Source of the DNA: Anaeramoeba flamelloides
Lineage: Eukaryota > Metamonada > Anaeramoebidae
Reading direction: 5' to 3'
NCBI GenBank assembly: GCA_027625915.1
Contig: JANTQA010000026.1
Span: 2,294,001-2,358,000, forward strand
DNA: 64,000 nucleotides
Shown: piece by piece, positions 53,934 to 64,000 of the stretch
Numbering within the stretch: position 1 is the stretch's first letter
Layout of the letters: every line of letters starts with the position of its first letter
Notes under the pieces: generated by a model
The model's database searches: none
Told to the model about the DNA's origin: nothing
The model's input: only the letters and a program-made list of their open reading frames with translations
Translations under genes and position numbers: made by a program

Positions 53934-55500
53934 ATGATAGTGAGTTTTGTCTTTTCTAAGGCGTTGTCTCGAGTTTTGAAAAAACAAAAATTATCTCACA
54001 TAAAAAAGATAATTGAAAATTAAATATTTTTCTTGTGAATGAGATATATAAAAACAAAAATGAAGTTTTATTTTGAATATTATTCAATTAAATAACCTCT
54101 TATACTAAACTATTTCATCAACTAAAATATTTTGGTCAAATATTTAATGATCAAAAAAAAAAATTCTTTTATAAAAAAATTCTGAGGTTAATTTTTTGGG
54201 TGTATTTTAAGACTTCTTTCTCATAAAACTAAATCTTTTACCCTAAAATCTAAAGAAAAAACAGACCTAAAAAAAAGTCTTCATAATTTATATAAATTTA
54301 CATTCTTGAACTTTTTCAACTGAGAACGATAAGAAACATTACTTTTGTGAAATTATTAAGCATACAATATCTCATTTTTATGCTACAAAATAAAAAATGT
54401 TCAAAAATTTATTTTTCATTTTTACTCTTGTAATTTCAAAAAAAAGTGTGATCAAAAACAATTTTAAAAAAGTTCAAAAAATGGGTATAGTGAAGTTGGA
54501 AATTTGTTAATACGACTTTCAAAAAACAGTTTTGTTACACTTTTTTTTTCTCTTTACTCGATAAAAAAGTGAAAAATATTATTTTTTTGGTTGCCTTAAG
54601 ATTTTGTTTCACCATCAAAGCCTTCCTAATAATACAAGTTTTTTTTAAACTAAAAACGTAAAATACTCAGTTCCAAAAATCTTTTATTATAAATCTAATA
54701 AAAATAATTTTTTATTGATTTCTGAAGAAAAAAAAAAAAACATACACACAACATGATTTTAAATTTTTTATTGATTTATTTTTTTCAATCTTTTGGTTTT
54801 CAAATATATTCCACAGTTTCTTTTGTTTAGTGAAATTGTCGTTGTTTTTACTATTTTCTTATATTTTTTTTAAAGTTTTTCGTTTTTGTATTTCAATTGA
54901 AATTTTTTTTTTTTAAAAAATTCAAAAAGGGTGTTTCTTGATTTGGAATTTTCATGATAATAATGATAATCAAACAAGATTTTCTTTACCAAATTTGATT
55001 AATGATTGTTCACTTAGATTTGTTAAATTTGATTTTTTTTATTTAATGAAATAGTTTATAATTATAAAACATTATAAACTAAATAAAAGTAAAAATTGAA
55101 AAACAATTCTTTTGGAGTTATCAAAATTAAAATAATAGAGATGAATTGAAAAATTTTTGGCAATATTTATTATTGAGATTATACTGTTATTTTCCAATTA
55201 ATAAATGAAAATTTTTATTTCAATTTCTGAAATGAACAATAATGATTACTACTACAATCATATTAGCAGAGTAAAAATTTTGTCTTTGAGTTAACTAAGG
55301 GAGTTTAATTTATTATCTTAAAATATCATTTCGAAACGGTGTTGTAAAGATCTTTTGGATCTTCAACTTATAAACTCGAAAAATATTTGGGAATGTGAAA
55401 TAACAATTTTCATTTTTTAATTGAAAAATAAGAGAAATTTTATGATTTACTGAGAAAGAAATGTGTGTCAATTTTTTTAGTAAAATGTTATTCATTTATA
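53934..55500. other. Intergenic, no gene seen
   Basis: AT-rich sequence upstream of the tweety-like gene. Short frames only; no inverted-repeat ends found until family A copy 2. Confidence 0.5.
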
Positions 55501-55961
55501 ACTATTGAGAGAAAAATGTTGGACACAGAAAAATGTTTGGACAGCATTTTTAATTGGGAACATTACTGAAAATGATTTTTAATTTCTTTCTTTTGTGAAA
55601 TAACTAAAGAAAATAACAATAATCTACTTTTTAGAAAAAAGAATTAATGTAATTCAACTTTTTCAAAAGCTTATCTCTTATAATCCAAAGCAAGTTTAAA
55701 AATTATCATTTTCATAATTAATAGTAAACTTTACTAAAACTTGGATTTTTGTTAAAATAACATGATCTACTTTAGTTATCAACCATTCAAATGAGTATTC
55801 TACACAAACCACAGATTAATGAACTTGTGACACATTTAAACTTGGATTTATATAAAAGTCCGCTAGTTATCAATAGAATTTGATTTTCAATTTTACTAAT
55901 GTTTCCAATTAAAAATGGTGTCCAACCATTTTTCTGTGTCCAACATTTTTCTCTCAACAGT
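55501..55961. mobile_element. MITE, family A, copy 2
   Basis: A 461-bp near-identical copy of 44972-45433. The ends are ACTATTGAGAGAAAAATG and the complement of ACTGTTGAGAGAAAAATG, flanked by TA on both sides (55499-55500 is TA and 55962-55963 is TA). The two copies differ by only scattered single bases over the whole element, so both moved recently or were gene-converted. Confidence 0.8.
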
Positions 55962-56285
55962 TACTCTTATTTTCAATTTCTAAATTTTTGTAATTAAAGA
56001 TAATTACCAAATTTATCTTTTTCAGTACATTATGTAAAACAAATTTATATTTAACAAAATATAAATAATTCTCAACAGACTTATGGGAATAAAAAATATT
56101 CAAAAAGTTATCAAAATTTAAGATTCAATGATTGTTATTTCATAAAGATATAAAAATATTATGTTTTATTTTTTACTTTTTGAAGCAAGGTCTTTAATAA
56201 TCTTTGGTGTTTTCCTATTTTAACGTTTGACTTGCCAATTTAATCCAAACAGGTTAAAAGAAAAAAAAAAAAAAAAAAATTGTTT

Positions 56286-56320
<35 letters not shown>

Positions 56321-56324
<4 letters not shown>

Positions 56325-57395
56325 CAATTTCCAAAAACCGGGGCACAACTTCAAAATCAATTTAATTCCAAGAAAAGGGATATTTGACTCTTAAATAGAA
56401 ACATTAGATATTAACAATCAAAGTAAATAATTTTAAAGTTAATTATCTATCATTTTTTTTCATTATTTTTTGATTTTTGATTTTTGATTTTCAATAATTT
56501 TTTTGATTTTTTTTGTATTCTTTTTTTTCAAATAAAAAAAAAATTAAAATTTTTTACAAAACTTTTTGAAAATCTCAAAATCACTTTAAAATGAAATTTA
56601 AAAGTTTTCATTCGGATCACAAAAAAAAAATTTTTTTTTCTCTCAAAAAGAAAAAAGATTCTTTTTTTATCGAGAAAAAATTTTTTTGAAAAAAAATCAT
56701 GATATGGTATGCTAGGACACATGGCCTACAAACAGACCTTATTATTATTAATGGAAGTGTGAATACTGAATGTATTATTAATGATATTATCAAAAAAATC
56801 AAAGGAAATTCAACTCGCTAATTCAGAATATAGTGAGTTGAAATGGATTTTCCAAAAGGATGGAGCTTGTCCACATACCTCAAAAAAAAAACTCAAACTT
56901 ACTTAAATCGGGGATGTAATGTTCTGGACCCTTGAACCCCAATTCCACAAATTTAAATTCACTTGGTAATTTATGGATAATTATGGACACTAAACTGAAA
57001 AATTGTAACCAAAAAACGAAGAAGAATTTTTAAAATTTTCACTAATGTATGAAATACTTTGAGTTGGAAAACCTAAGATAATTAGTAAACTCTATATTTA
57101 AAAGGATAGATTTAGTTATCAAAAGACAAGCTGAATCTATTAATAGTTTTTATTAATTTTTCTTCCAATAGAAATGGATTTTTTGGTAACCGTGTTCCAA
57201 AAATAGGGGCACACTTTTTTTTATTTTTTCTTTTTTATTTTTTGAATTGAATTTTAAATTTACTATAAAATATATAAATAGTATTAATTAAATATTTTTG
57301 GGTCTTTTATTATTTTAATGTTCAAGTATCATGTATTTTGGAGTATATTTTTATTAATGTAATTTTTTTTGTGTCCCATTTTTTGGAATTGAGTT
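56321..57395. mobile_element. Tc1/mariner element, decayed
   Basis: About 1075 bp between TA dinucleotides (56319-56320 and 57396-57397). The left end is AACTCAATTTCCAAAAACCG and the right end the complement of AACTCAATTCCAAAAAATGG; subterminal GGGGCAC and GTGTCCC also pair. A decayed transposase lies inside (56690-57130). A further end-like string (ACCGTGTTCCAAAAATAGGG at about 57189-57208) opens a 207-bp interval that closes at the same right end, so a MITE-like derivative is either nested in, or fused to, the right part. The left end abuts a (TA)n tract (56289-56320). Size and ends fit a Tc1/mariner transposon. Confidence 0.75.
56690..57130 (+). pseudogene. Tc1/mariner transposase remnant
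   Basis: Plus-strand fragments in more than one frame match the C-terminal half of DD-E transposases of the Tc1/mariner type. A WYARTHGLQTDLIIINGSVN block corresponds to the W-G-x-x-x-x-G…G-x-V-N stretch after the first Asp. FQKDGACPHTSKK matches F-Q-Q-D-x-A-P-x-H, which holds the second catalytic Asp. NSTNLNSLGNLW matches the S-P-D-L-N-P-I-E-N-L-W motif, with the catalytic acidic residue replaced by Gly. Several stops and frameshifts show that it is dead. The N-terminal DNA-binding part is not recognisable. Confidence 0.75.
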
Positions 57396-57397
57396 TA

Positions 57398-57849
57398 TTT
57401 CGGACATTTTTTTCAGATAAAATATTAATTATTTAAAATCGTTTGGGAATTTGTTTTCTGATAAAGTTAATTTATGGATTGAGTTTATTGAAATTTCCCT
57501 GAAATGTCTATTATTCCTTTTAATAACAATTTCCATATCTTTTGTCAAGAAGAGCTTTATCAATTTGAAAAGAAAACAAAAAAGTAATCAAGATCTTTCA
57601 CGATTTATTTCCATTTTTATCTTTGAAGAATTGAAAATTTCGTATTTCTAATGCTTTTTTCAATAAAATACCTTTTTGGAACATTTACCTAGATTAAGTA
57701 TCTTATTTTATTTGTTAGATATGGTAAGCCCAAATAGAGAAAATATTAAAAGAATCTGTTAATGATATCCAATTTAAACTTTATAATTGAAAAAAAAGTT
57801 TCCTAAAATAAATAAGTTACTTATTTTAAATTAATTCTTATTAAAATTA
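57398..57849. other. Intergenic between mariner and LINE remnants
   Basis: AT-rich. The plus frame at 57451-57651 encodes a hydrophobic then basic peptide with no recognised family. Confidence 0.45.
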
Positions 57850-58190
57850 AAATCATGTTTTCTTAATTATATTTAACTTGTGCAAATTTTTATTTAAATT
57901 CTTGGATTAATTCATGTATTACTGAAATATGTAAAATAAACAGAAATACACCAATTCTTTTATACAAAACAGAATTCAAAATAGAAAAATTGATAATTTC
58001 TATCAATAAAAAGAAATTTAAATTCAAAAAGAAATTAGGAAATTTAACAATTCCTAATTTAGAAAAATTAATAAAGTTTAATCAAAGAATAAATAATTAA
58101 ATCAATTGGAATTAATAGGATATTATCGAACTCAAAAAAAAATATACAAATACATATATAACGAGTTGTTGAATTCTAAAAGTTGGACTT
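57850..58190 (+). pseudogene. LINE 3' region remnant, left part
   Basis: Open stretches such as KTEFKIEKLIISINKKKFKF and KKLGNLTIPNLEKLIKFNQR resemble the region between the reverse transcriptase and the C-terminus of non-LTR elements. Assignment rests mainly on the clearer part at 58491-58912, from which it is separated by hairpin block 4. Confidence 0.35.
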
Positions 58191-58490
58191 GTGGTTAGTT
58201 TTATCAAAATTTAAAAGAATTGAGTTAAATCAAAGATTTTACTCTATTCTTTTGAATCCTGGAAAACACCGTTAACTTTTTTTTAATTTGAGAAATAAAA
58301 AGACAATTTAAAAAATTTTCTTTTAATTTCTTAAATTAAAAAAAAGCGAGAACACTTCCAGAATTCGAAATAATTTAATAAAATCAATAGGTTTTCTTGA
58401 GTTTTCTGTTTATTTGGAAAATAGATAGATTTTACAAATAAAACAGAAAACCTCAAGAAAACCTAGGCACTTGACGGCACTTGACGACAC
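58191..58490. repeat. Modular hairpin block 4 (A, B, half A, C)
   Basis: The longest hairpin block: type A (58198-58267), the linker CACCGTTAAC, type B (58272-58346), a lone left half of type A (58354-58387), then type C (58388-58464). It ends CTAGGCACTTGACGGCAC followed by TTGACGACAC. Types A, B and C are the same arms that appear 20 kb away in blocks 1-3 in other orders. It interrupts a LINE remnant. Confidence 0.75.
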
Positions 58491-58912
58491 TTCCTGAAAA
58501 TATTTCACAATAATAAAAAATCAAAATTATTTATTTAAAACTCAAAAATCTTTAAGTTATACCTCAAGCTCAACAATTCAAAAATTCAGAACATTCACTA
58601 ACTACTTAAATAGAAATTACTATGTAATTAATAGAAATTCAAATAAATTTTGTCATTTAAGTACAAAATATGCACAGAAGGAAATTGTAGAAAATATTGA
58701 TCACTTTTTATAGATATGTCCTTTCTATGGAAAAGATAGATTAATTTTTGACAATAAATTAAAAGAAATAAATCTTAATGAAATAATTTTAAACTGAGAT
58801 AATTTGAAATTATTTTCATTAATTAATAATTGTGAAATCTATGATTTTACGCTTAAATTTCTGAAAGGAAATTTAAGTCTAAGTGCAATTAGAGTGTAAA
58901 TTACACTTCTTC
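58491..58912 (+). pseudogene. LINE C-terminal remnant
   Basis: The plus strand reads KFCHLSTKYAQKEIVENIDH, then FL, a stop, then ICPFYGKDRLIFDNKLKEIN. C-x(n)-E-x-x-x-H-x-L-x-x-C-P-x-Y-x-x-x-R is the hallmark near the C-terminus of many non-LTR retrotransposon proteins. After the end there is an AATAATAATAATAATAA tail (58915-58930), as expected for a LINE 3' end with simple repeats. It is broken by at least two in-frame stops. Confidence 0.6.
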
Positions 58913-59001
58913 AATAATAATAATAATAAAACTTAAGCAAATTTTCAGAATTCTTTTTAATTATATCAGGTACTTTTCTTGTAATATTATCCTTCCAAAT
59001 A

Positions 59002-59552
59002 AACTTTGTTTCATTCAAAAAGTGCCCTTCAATTTTTTCCAATATCTATTATTTTTTATAATTGACGCTCAAAGAATAAATAAAAAAATAAGTAGAATAA
59101 TACCTATCCAAGAATAGTTGGTATCCATCTAAAATAGAAACTTAAAAAGTCAAGATTTTTCTTAAAAATAGAAAAACCCAAAATTCTTAGTAAGCAACCA
59201 ATTGGGAAAAACAACAATGCTCTTATTGATCTTTAATTGAAAATCAAATAAAATCTCAATCGAAATCAATATTATTTCTCTACAATCATTTTCACTGTTT
59301 CAATAACAATAGAATAACATGCTTTTTACCAAAAGACTTTAGATCTTGCAATAAAAAAAAAATTTGCAAATGAATTAAGTTTTCAAAATAATAGAAAAAT
59401 AAAAAAGTAAAAAAAAAAAATGTGAAAAAATGAAAAAAGTATTTCAATTTTGGAATTTCCAAAATAAATTTTTCTTCTAATATAGATTCAAACCCTTGAG
59501 GCACATGCAATTCACTCCACACAAACTGGCCCCCTTTGGCTTGAAAATGGTT
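59002..59552. mobile_element. MITE, family C, copy 5 (inverted)
   Basis: Begins AACTTTGTTTCATTCAAAAA after TA (59000-59001) and ends with the complement of AACCATTTTCAAGCCAAAGG before TA (59553-59554). The interior matches 3243-3778 in reverse orientation. Minus-strand frame 59292-59606 overlaps it and is incidental. Confidence 0.65.
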
Positions 59553-59958
59553 TAGTACCGAACATTTAATTTTCAAAATTTGTACAAAACAAATTGTAGT
59601 GATCATATTTAAAATTCACAACATGATAAAATATTCAAAATTTCATTATTTATTTATTTTTTTTTTAATAAATTTAAAAAGACAGAAAAACAATAATGAA
59701 AGAATAAAAATAAAATTTACACCTTTTGGAGTCTTTTTCAAAAAGTGTAGCAAAAAAGATTTCAGAATTATCTTTAAAACAGGTTAAAAAAACAATTCAA
59801 TGGAGCTATTTTTCAGCCTTTCTTAAAAACTTTTTAGTCACACTTTTTTTTAAAATACACTTATATAATATTTTCTTTCTTTCTTTCTTTCTTTTCTTTT
59901 TTTCCATTCATAAAATAAAATAAATAATCACCGCATCAACTTGAAAAAAAAAAATGAC
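59553..59958. other. Intergenic downstream of the DOCK gene
   Basis: AT-rich, with a (CTTT)n run at 59875-59894. No gene seen. Confidence 0.5.
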
Positions 59959-62586
59959 TTAGTTTTTAGTAATAAATATTGGGTTTAATAAGGTCTTCAT
60001 TTTTTCAAAAAAGTCTGTCAACTTTTCATGTAATTGCATCATATCTGTTGTGACGATTTTTTCATGTATTATTAGTCCTGTTTCTAAGAGCTGTAGTTGT
60101 TCCTTTAATAGGCCACGCAATTTTTCAACTAAAGGCACATGCTCGGGGTTTTGTTTTAAATAATCTTCAACAAAGAATGCGTCAATATATTTAAAAACAC
60201 CACCGTTTACAGCAGCGTCAATTACACCATTTAAAGCCATTGTAAAAGGATTTACGTTAGTTTCTTTCAATGTGCCGAATTTGTTATTAAATTCCTTTAA
60301 TTCGTTATTTTTAGTTTCCAATGAACCTATAGCGTTTTGAATTGGTGAAAGTTCAATTATTTTGTGTTCTTTAATTTCAATTCTTCTATGACTCGAAGGA
60401 AAGGAACCGTCTAAAATATAATAATCCTTCCTGATCCATAAGCTCTTAAATTCATTTTTTTTATCTTTTCCTTTAAAAAAAGGTTTCAAATATACAAAAA
60501 TATTTAAATCGTAATTATTTTGAAATTGCTTAATATACTCTGGTAAATGCACTTTATTGGATTTTTTTAAATTACTACCACCACTGACCCTGGAAGAAGA
60601 AGAAGAAGAAGAAGAAGAAGAAGAGCTGGTTGAAGAATAGTAATCTTCCAATTTCGTTGGATCAACTTTAGCGATTTGTATATATTGTTCGATTGTTTCT
60701 AGCTTTTCTTCATTTGGTTCATCTGGCCCTATTGTTGCGTTGGGAAATTTAGTTTTGATCGTCTGGACAAAGGTTGTCAATTGTTCCAATAATTGCCCCT
60801 TATAAACGAAAGTTTTATTATAAATATCGATATATTTGGGTCTATTAAACCCCTTACCAAAAAACCCAACTCTATAATAATTCGAAAACACTCTCGGGTT
60901 CTTTACGATTGAATTTAATAATCTAATTTTCCATTCAGTGATTTGCACCAAGGATGAATAATCGTAAATAACCCTTTCATAATAGTTTTCTAAGATTTTA
61001 ATTAATTCTATCGCCTTTTCATAACTTTTCCCCCTTTCGAAATATAAAACTGCTCTTTTCAAAATCCTACATTTCCGGCTTACTGTAGTTTCTCTTGGAT
61101 ATCCCAATTCGGGCTCTTGAATGAGATCTGTTTCGTTCCAATTCAACATATCACTGTATAATAATAGGGTATAAGCAGCTTCAGTGAAATTTTCCAATTT
61201 GACATTGAATTCAAATAACTTATGAATATATCTAAATAACATGCCGAATCTATGATGCGTTCTTAAATGGGCAAACAGTTGTAACAATACTGAAGTTTTT
61301 TCTTCTTCGAATTGTGGGATTTCTTTATACCGATTAAACCGTTGAATCAAATTAATGGTTTTATAACTTTCTTTCAAAAACCCAGCACCCTGGCCAAAGA
61401 AAATGCTTTTGTCTTGAACCTGAAGTTTATTAAGAATGTTACCAAAAAAAATATCATGGAAAGAATCATATACATTTCTTTGAAAAGATTTATCTAGAAT
61501 GGCAATAAATGCCTGGATGGCGAAAGTGAAATTCGAGTTTTGTTTAAATTCAATTAACATTGTTGAATAATACAACTCGAACCCAATTTGTTTAATTCTT
61601 TCATTAGGCAACAAAATGAAAAATAAAAATTCTTGTGAAAAATGGCTAATAAATTCCCTTTTATGTAGCCCCAATAAATACCACGACCTTCTTAAGATTT
61701 CAGCAACGTCTCTTCTTAAATCGCCATATCGAAAGATACAATTGGAGAATTTAGATTTAATAATATCCTCTTCAATTTGCAATATTGGGTTTTTCACAAA
61801 TAATATTAATGTTTGGAAAAAATTATACCAGAGCACACTATTATAATGCGATCCAGAATAATGACTTCTTAAAATTAAAAAAGATTCTTCCAAGAATTTT
61901 AATATAATTGAAAATTTTGTCCAAATTAATTCACCCCATTTTAAAGAATAATTTTCTTTTTTAATTAAACTCTGAAAGAATTTTACTATATAGATAAAAA
62001 TATTTTTAATATTATTCTTGTTATGGCGATGATGATGATTATTAATAAAATTAATCATCATCTGTTGATTATTATTATCATAATTATTATAACCATCAGA
62101 AACATTATTCATTAATATTAACAATTGGTAAAATTGCTTTCTTTCAACTAATTTAAAAAAACTTAAAAATGTACTTATTATTTTACATTGTATGTTTTTT
62201 CTTAAGAAATATTCTTCCTTAAACTCGCTTAATATTTTATCATCAATCTCAGAATCGTTTAATTCATCTAATAATTTATTATAATTTCGAATAATTTTTT
62301 CTTGTGAATTTAATTTTGAAATTATTAATTCTTCTTGTTCTTTTAAAATTTTTTGTGAATTATAAATCTCATCAATACCCTCCATTACTAAAAAACTGGA
62401 TGTCACTTCAATAGAATCACTGATGATTTTATTAATTCTTTTTAAATTATGATTAAACATTTTAATCAATAATAAACTTAAGGGAACTAATTGTTCAATA
62501 ATCTGTTCATTTTGCTTTTCATCCTTTATTTTACCATTAATATCAATGCCAATATCATTATCACTATCGCTCTGATCATGATTACG

Positions 62587-62620
<34 letters not shown>

Positions 62621-64000
62621 TTATTGTTATTGTTATTGTTGTTGTTATTGTTATTACTGTTCTTATTTACCTTTTTTAATTGATCAAAATTAATTATTAT
62701 TGGTTGTTGCTCATTGTGAAAATTACCATTTTTAATATTATTTGAAGAATTTTTTTTAATATAAATCGTGCTTCTCCAAAAATTGGTATACTCTGATCCT
62801 AATATTGTTTGATATAATTCGGGGAATTGCTGAGATAAATCTTCGCCCTTCTTCGTGGCAATTAAGATATTACCCAAAATGTTAACACAGTTATCCAATT
62901 CTTCAACCGAAACTGAATAGCAGTCGATTATTTCTTGAAATAAGTAAGGAACGATTTCCTTTCTATAGGGCTCTGCTTTGATTAACCTCGATAATGATAA
63001 ATTCAATAGAATCTTCATTTTTTCATCATCAACAATTTTTTGTCCCCTGATAATTAATTTTAATGATTTTTTAATAAATTGTGCAACATGATTTGTATTA
63101 AATACCTTTGGCAACTCTAAATATGTTTCATAATATCTCAATATAGAAATGGATTGCGTTAGAGTTACATGCTGTGGTTTTCTGTGTTGCATTATTTGCG
63201 AAAAGGTATCCAAAACGTTTAATAATTCCTTTTGGAACTCTTGATTTTTTTTATCACGTGCAGTCTTTAATTGTAATTTTTTTTTTTTTTTTTTGATTCT
63301 TTTTTTTTTAATATTGTTCTTGATTATTGAGTCATCTAACAATCTGCTATGGATAATGAATTTTAATAGTATAGCAAACCCTTTTAATATTGAATAAATA
63401 ATATCTTTGAACTGATCGTCAACGACATTTTTTAAATAAATATTTAAATACTTTATTAAATATACATGCGAATTGCATAAGAACCTAATATATTGTTTAT
63501 TGCTTTCAATTAGTTCTCCGTTTTTATCTGTATATCGTGATATCGAAAAGGTATTATAAATATATTGAGTTAAGACCGGTTTATAATCAATGGCTCTACT
63601 CAACAGTAATTTGGAAATAATTCTAGTTATGGCTTCAAAACTAGCGTTTGAGATTTCTTCACTTTCATCATTTAAAATGGGTATCAATTTGTCAAATATT
63701 TTTTCATAATATATTTGCATAAAATTGGCATTGACAAAGGAAATTTGTTGAAGGATGTTCAAATTCTCTTGTTTTTTCTTTTTTCTTTTAGCTGAAACAG
63801 ATTTCTTTTCCCTTTCCTTCCCCTTTTCTTTTTCTTTTTCTTTTTCTTTTTCTTTTTCTTTTTCTTTTTGCTTCTGCTTTTGCTTTTCTTTTTGTTTTCC
63901 TTTATCTTCCTGCTTTTCTTTACTCTTTTCTTTTTCTTTTTCTTTTTCCTTTTCTTGTCCTTTATCTTCCTGCTTTTCTTTGTTCTTTTCTTTTTCTTTT
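59959..64000 (-). CDS. DOCK-A/B family guanine nucleotide exchange factor, 5' truncated by the window
   Basis: 1346 residues are visible, and the frame stays open to the end of the window, so the start lies beyond 64000. DOCK proteins activate Rac or Cdc42, usually with ELMO, to drive actin remodelling. The helical armadillo-like region (about 90-900) matches DOCK1 in order, including LWYNFFQTLILFV, RYGDLRRDVAEILRRSWYLL (RYGDMRRQIGFEIRDMWYNL in DOCK1) and LLPNERIKQIGFELYYS. The catalytic DHR-2 domain (about 930-1335) has EAAYTLLLYSDMLNW, NYYRVGFFGKGF, an FVYKGQLLEQL block, PIQNAIGSLETKNNEL, then NPFTMALNGVIDAAVNGGVF with the Val that acts as nucleotide sensor (V-N-G-G), and LIIHEKIV. A poly-Ser run and poly-Asn runs are inserts. 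SH3 and DHR-1 domains would lie outside the window. The gene class is secure; ELMO dependence is inferred. Confidence 0.93.
63815..64000. repeat. (CTTTTT)n repeat coding for a Lys/Glu tract
   Basis: Pyrimidine-rich hexamer repeats, read on the minus strand in the DOCK frame as alternating Lys and Glu with Gln-Lys and Lys-Gln-Glu-Asp-Lys-Gly units. The longer unit of about 72-78 nt (containing CAGGAAGATAAAGG) occurs twice (about 63899-63918 and 63959-63978). Confidence 0.75.

Noticed and set aside
1-64000. tRNA or rRNA genes and CRISPR arrays
   Set aside because: No B-box-like GGTTCGA-TCC with a partner A-box, no rRNA core sequence and no regularly spaced direct repeats were seen by eye; a tRNAscan run would settle the tRNA question.

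Overview
The window is very AT-rich nuclear DNA of a free-living-type protist. The genes are eukaryotic: HIRA, exportin-7, DOCK, PIAS, ribosomal protein eL31, adenosine kinase and a TEX264-like protein. They use the standard code and have few or short introns. The proteins carry long Asn, Gln, Ser and Lys/Glu runs of the kind seen in amoebozoans such as Dictyostelium and in Anaeramoeba-like amoebae. I infer an amoeboid protist and cannot fix the genus from sequence alone.

Layout. Nine genes can be supported, covering roughly 30% of the window. Eight lie on the minus strand: an unrecognised basic protein (6943-7773), a TEX264-like ER protein (10614-11279), a PIAS-type SUMO ligase (16784-18352), HIRA (21525-25685), exportin-7 (32682-36623), adenosine kinase (41750-42840, first exon not found), a tweety-like membrane protein (52026-53933) and the C-terminal part of a DOCK-A/B Rac-type exchange factor (59959 to past 64000). 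One is on the plus strand: ribosomal protein eL31 in three exons (47464-48081). The genes are unrelated housekeeping, chromatin, transport and signalling genes, not an operon-like or dedicated system.

The space between genes is packed with TA-flanked inverted-repeat elements (MITEs). I delimit about 20 copies in nine families (A-I), plus one decayed Tc1/mariner element that still shows transposase motifs (56321-57395). Several families share the same termini (TA, then AAC...GTT, then TA), so one transposase lineage may have mobilised them. One MITE (14513-14708) sits inside an older repeat whose paralogue at 20545-21186 keeps the uninterrupted site, which shows the TA duplication directly. 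Five (TA)n microsatellites end exactly at element ends. Remnants of non-LTR (LINE-type) reverse transcriptase lie at about 28.05-28.33 kb, 43.2-43.5 kb and 57.9-58.9 kb.

The most unusual structure is a set of large hairpins (37889-38822 and 58191-58490). They are built from three interchangeable palindromic arms in different orders, and each block ends in the same motif, CTAGGCACTTGACGGCAC. A second candidate of interest is a compact three-way-junction fold at 40432-40551 with G-U pairs in its stems, which may be an unannotated structured RNA. No tRNA, rRNA, CRISPR array or intact mobile-element gene was recognised.
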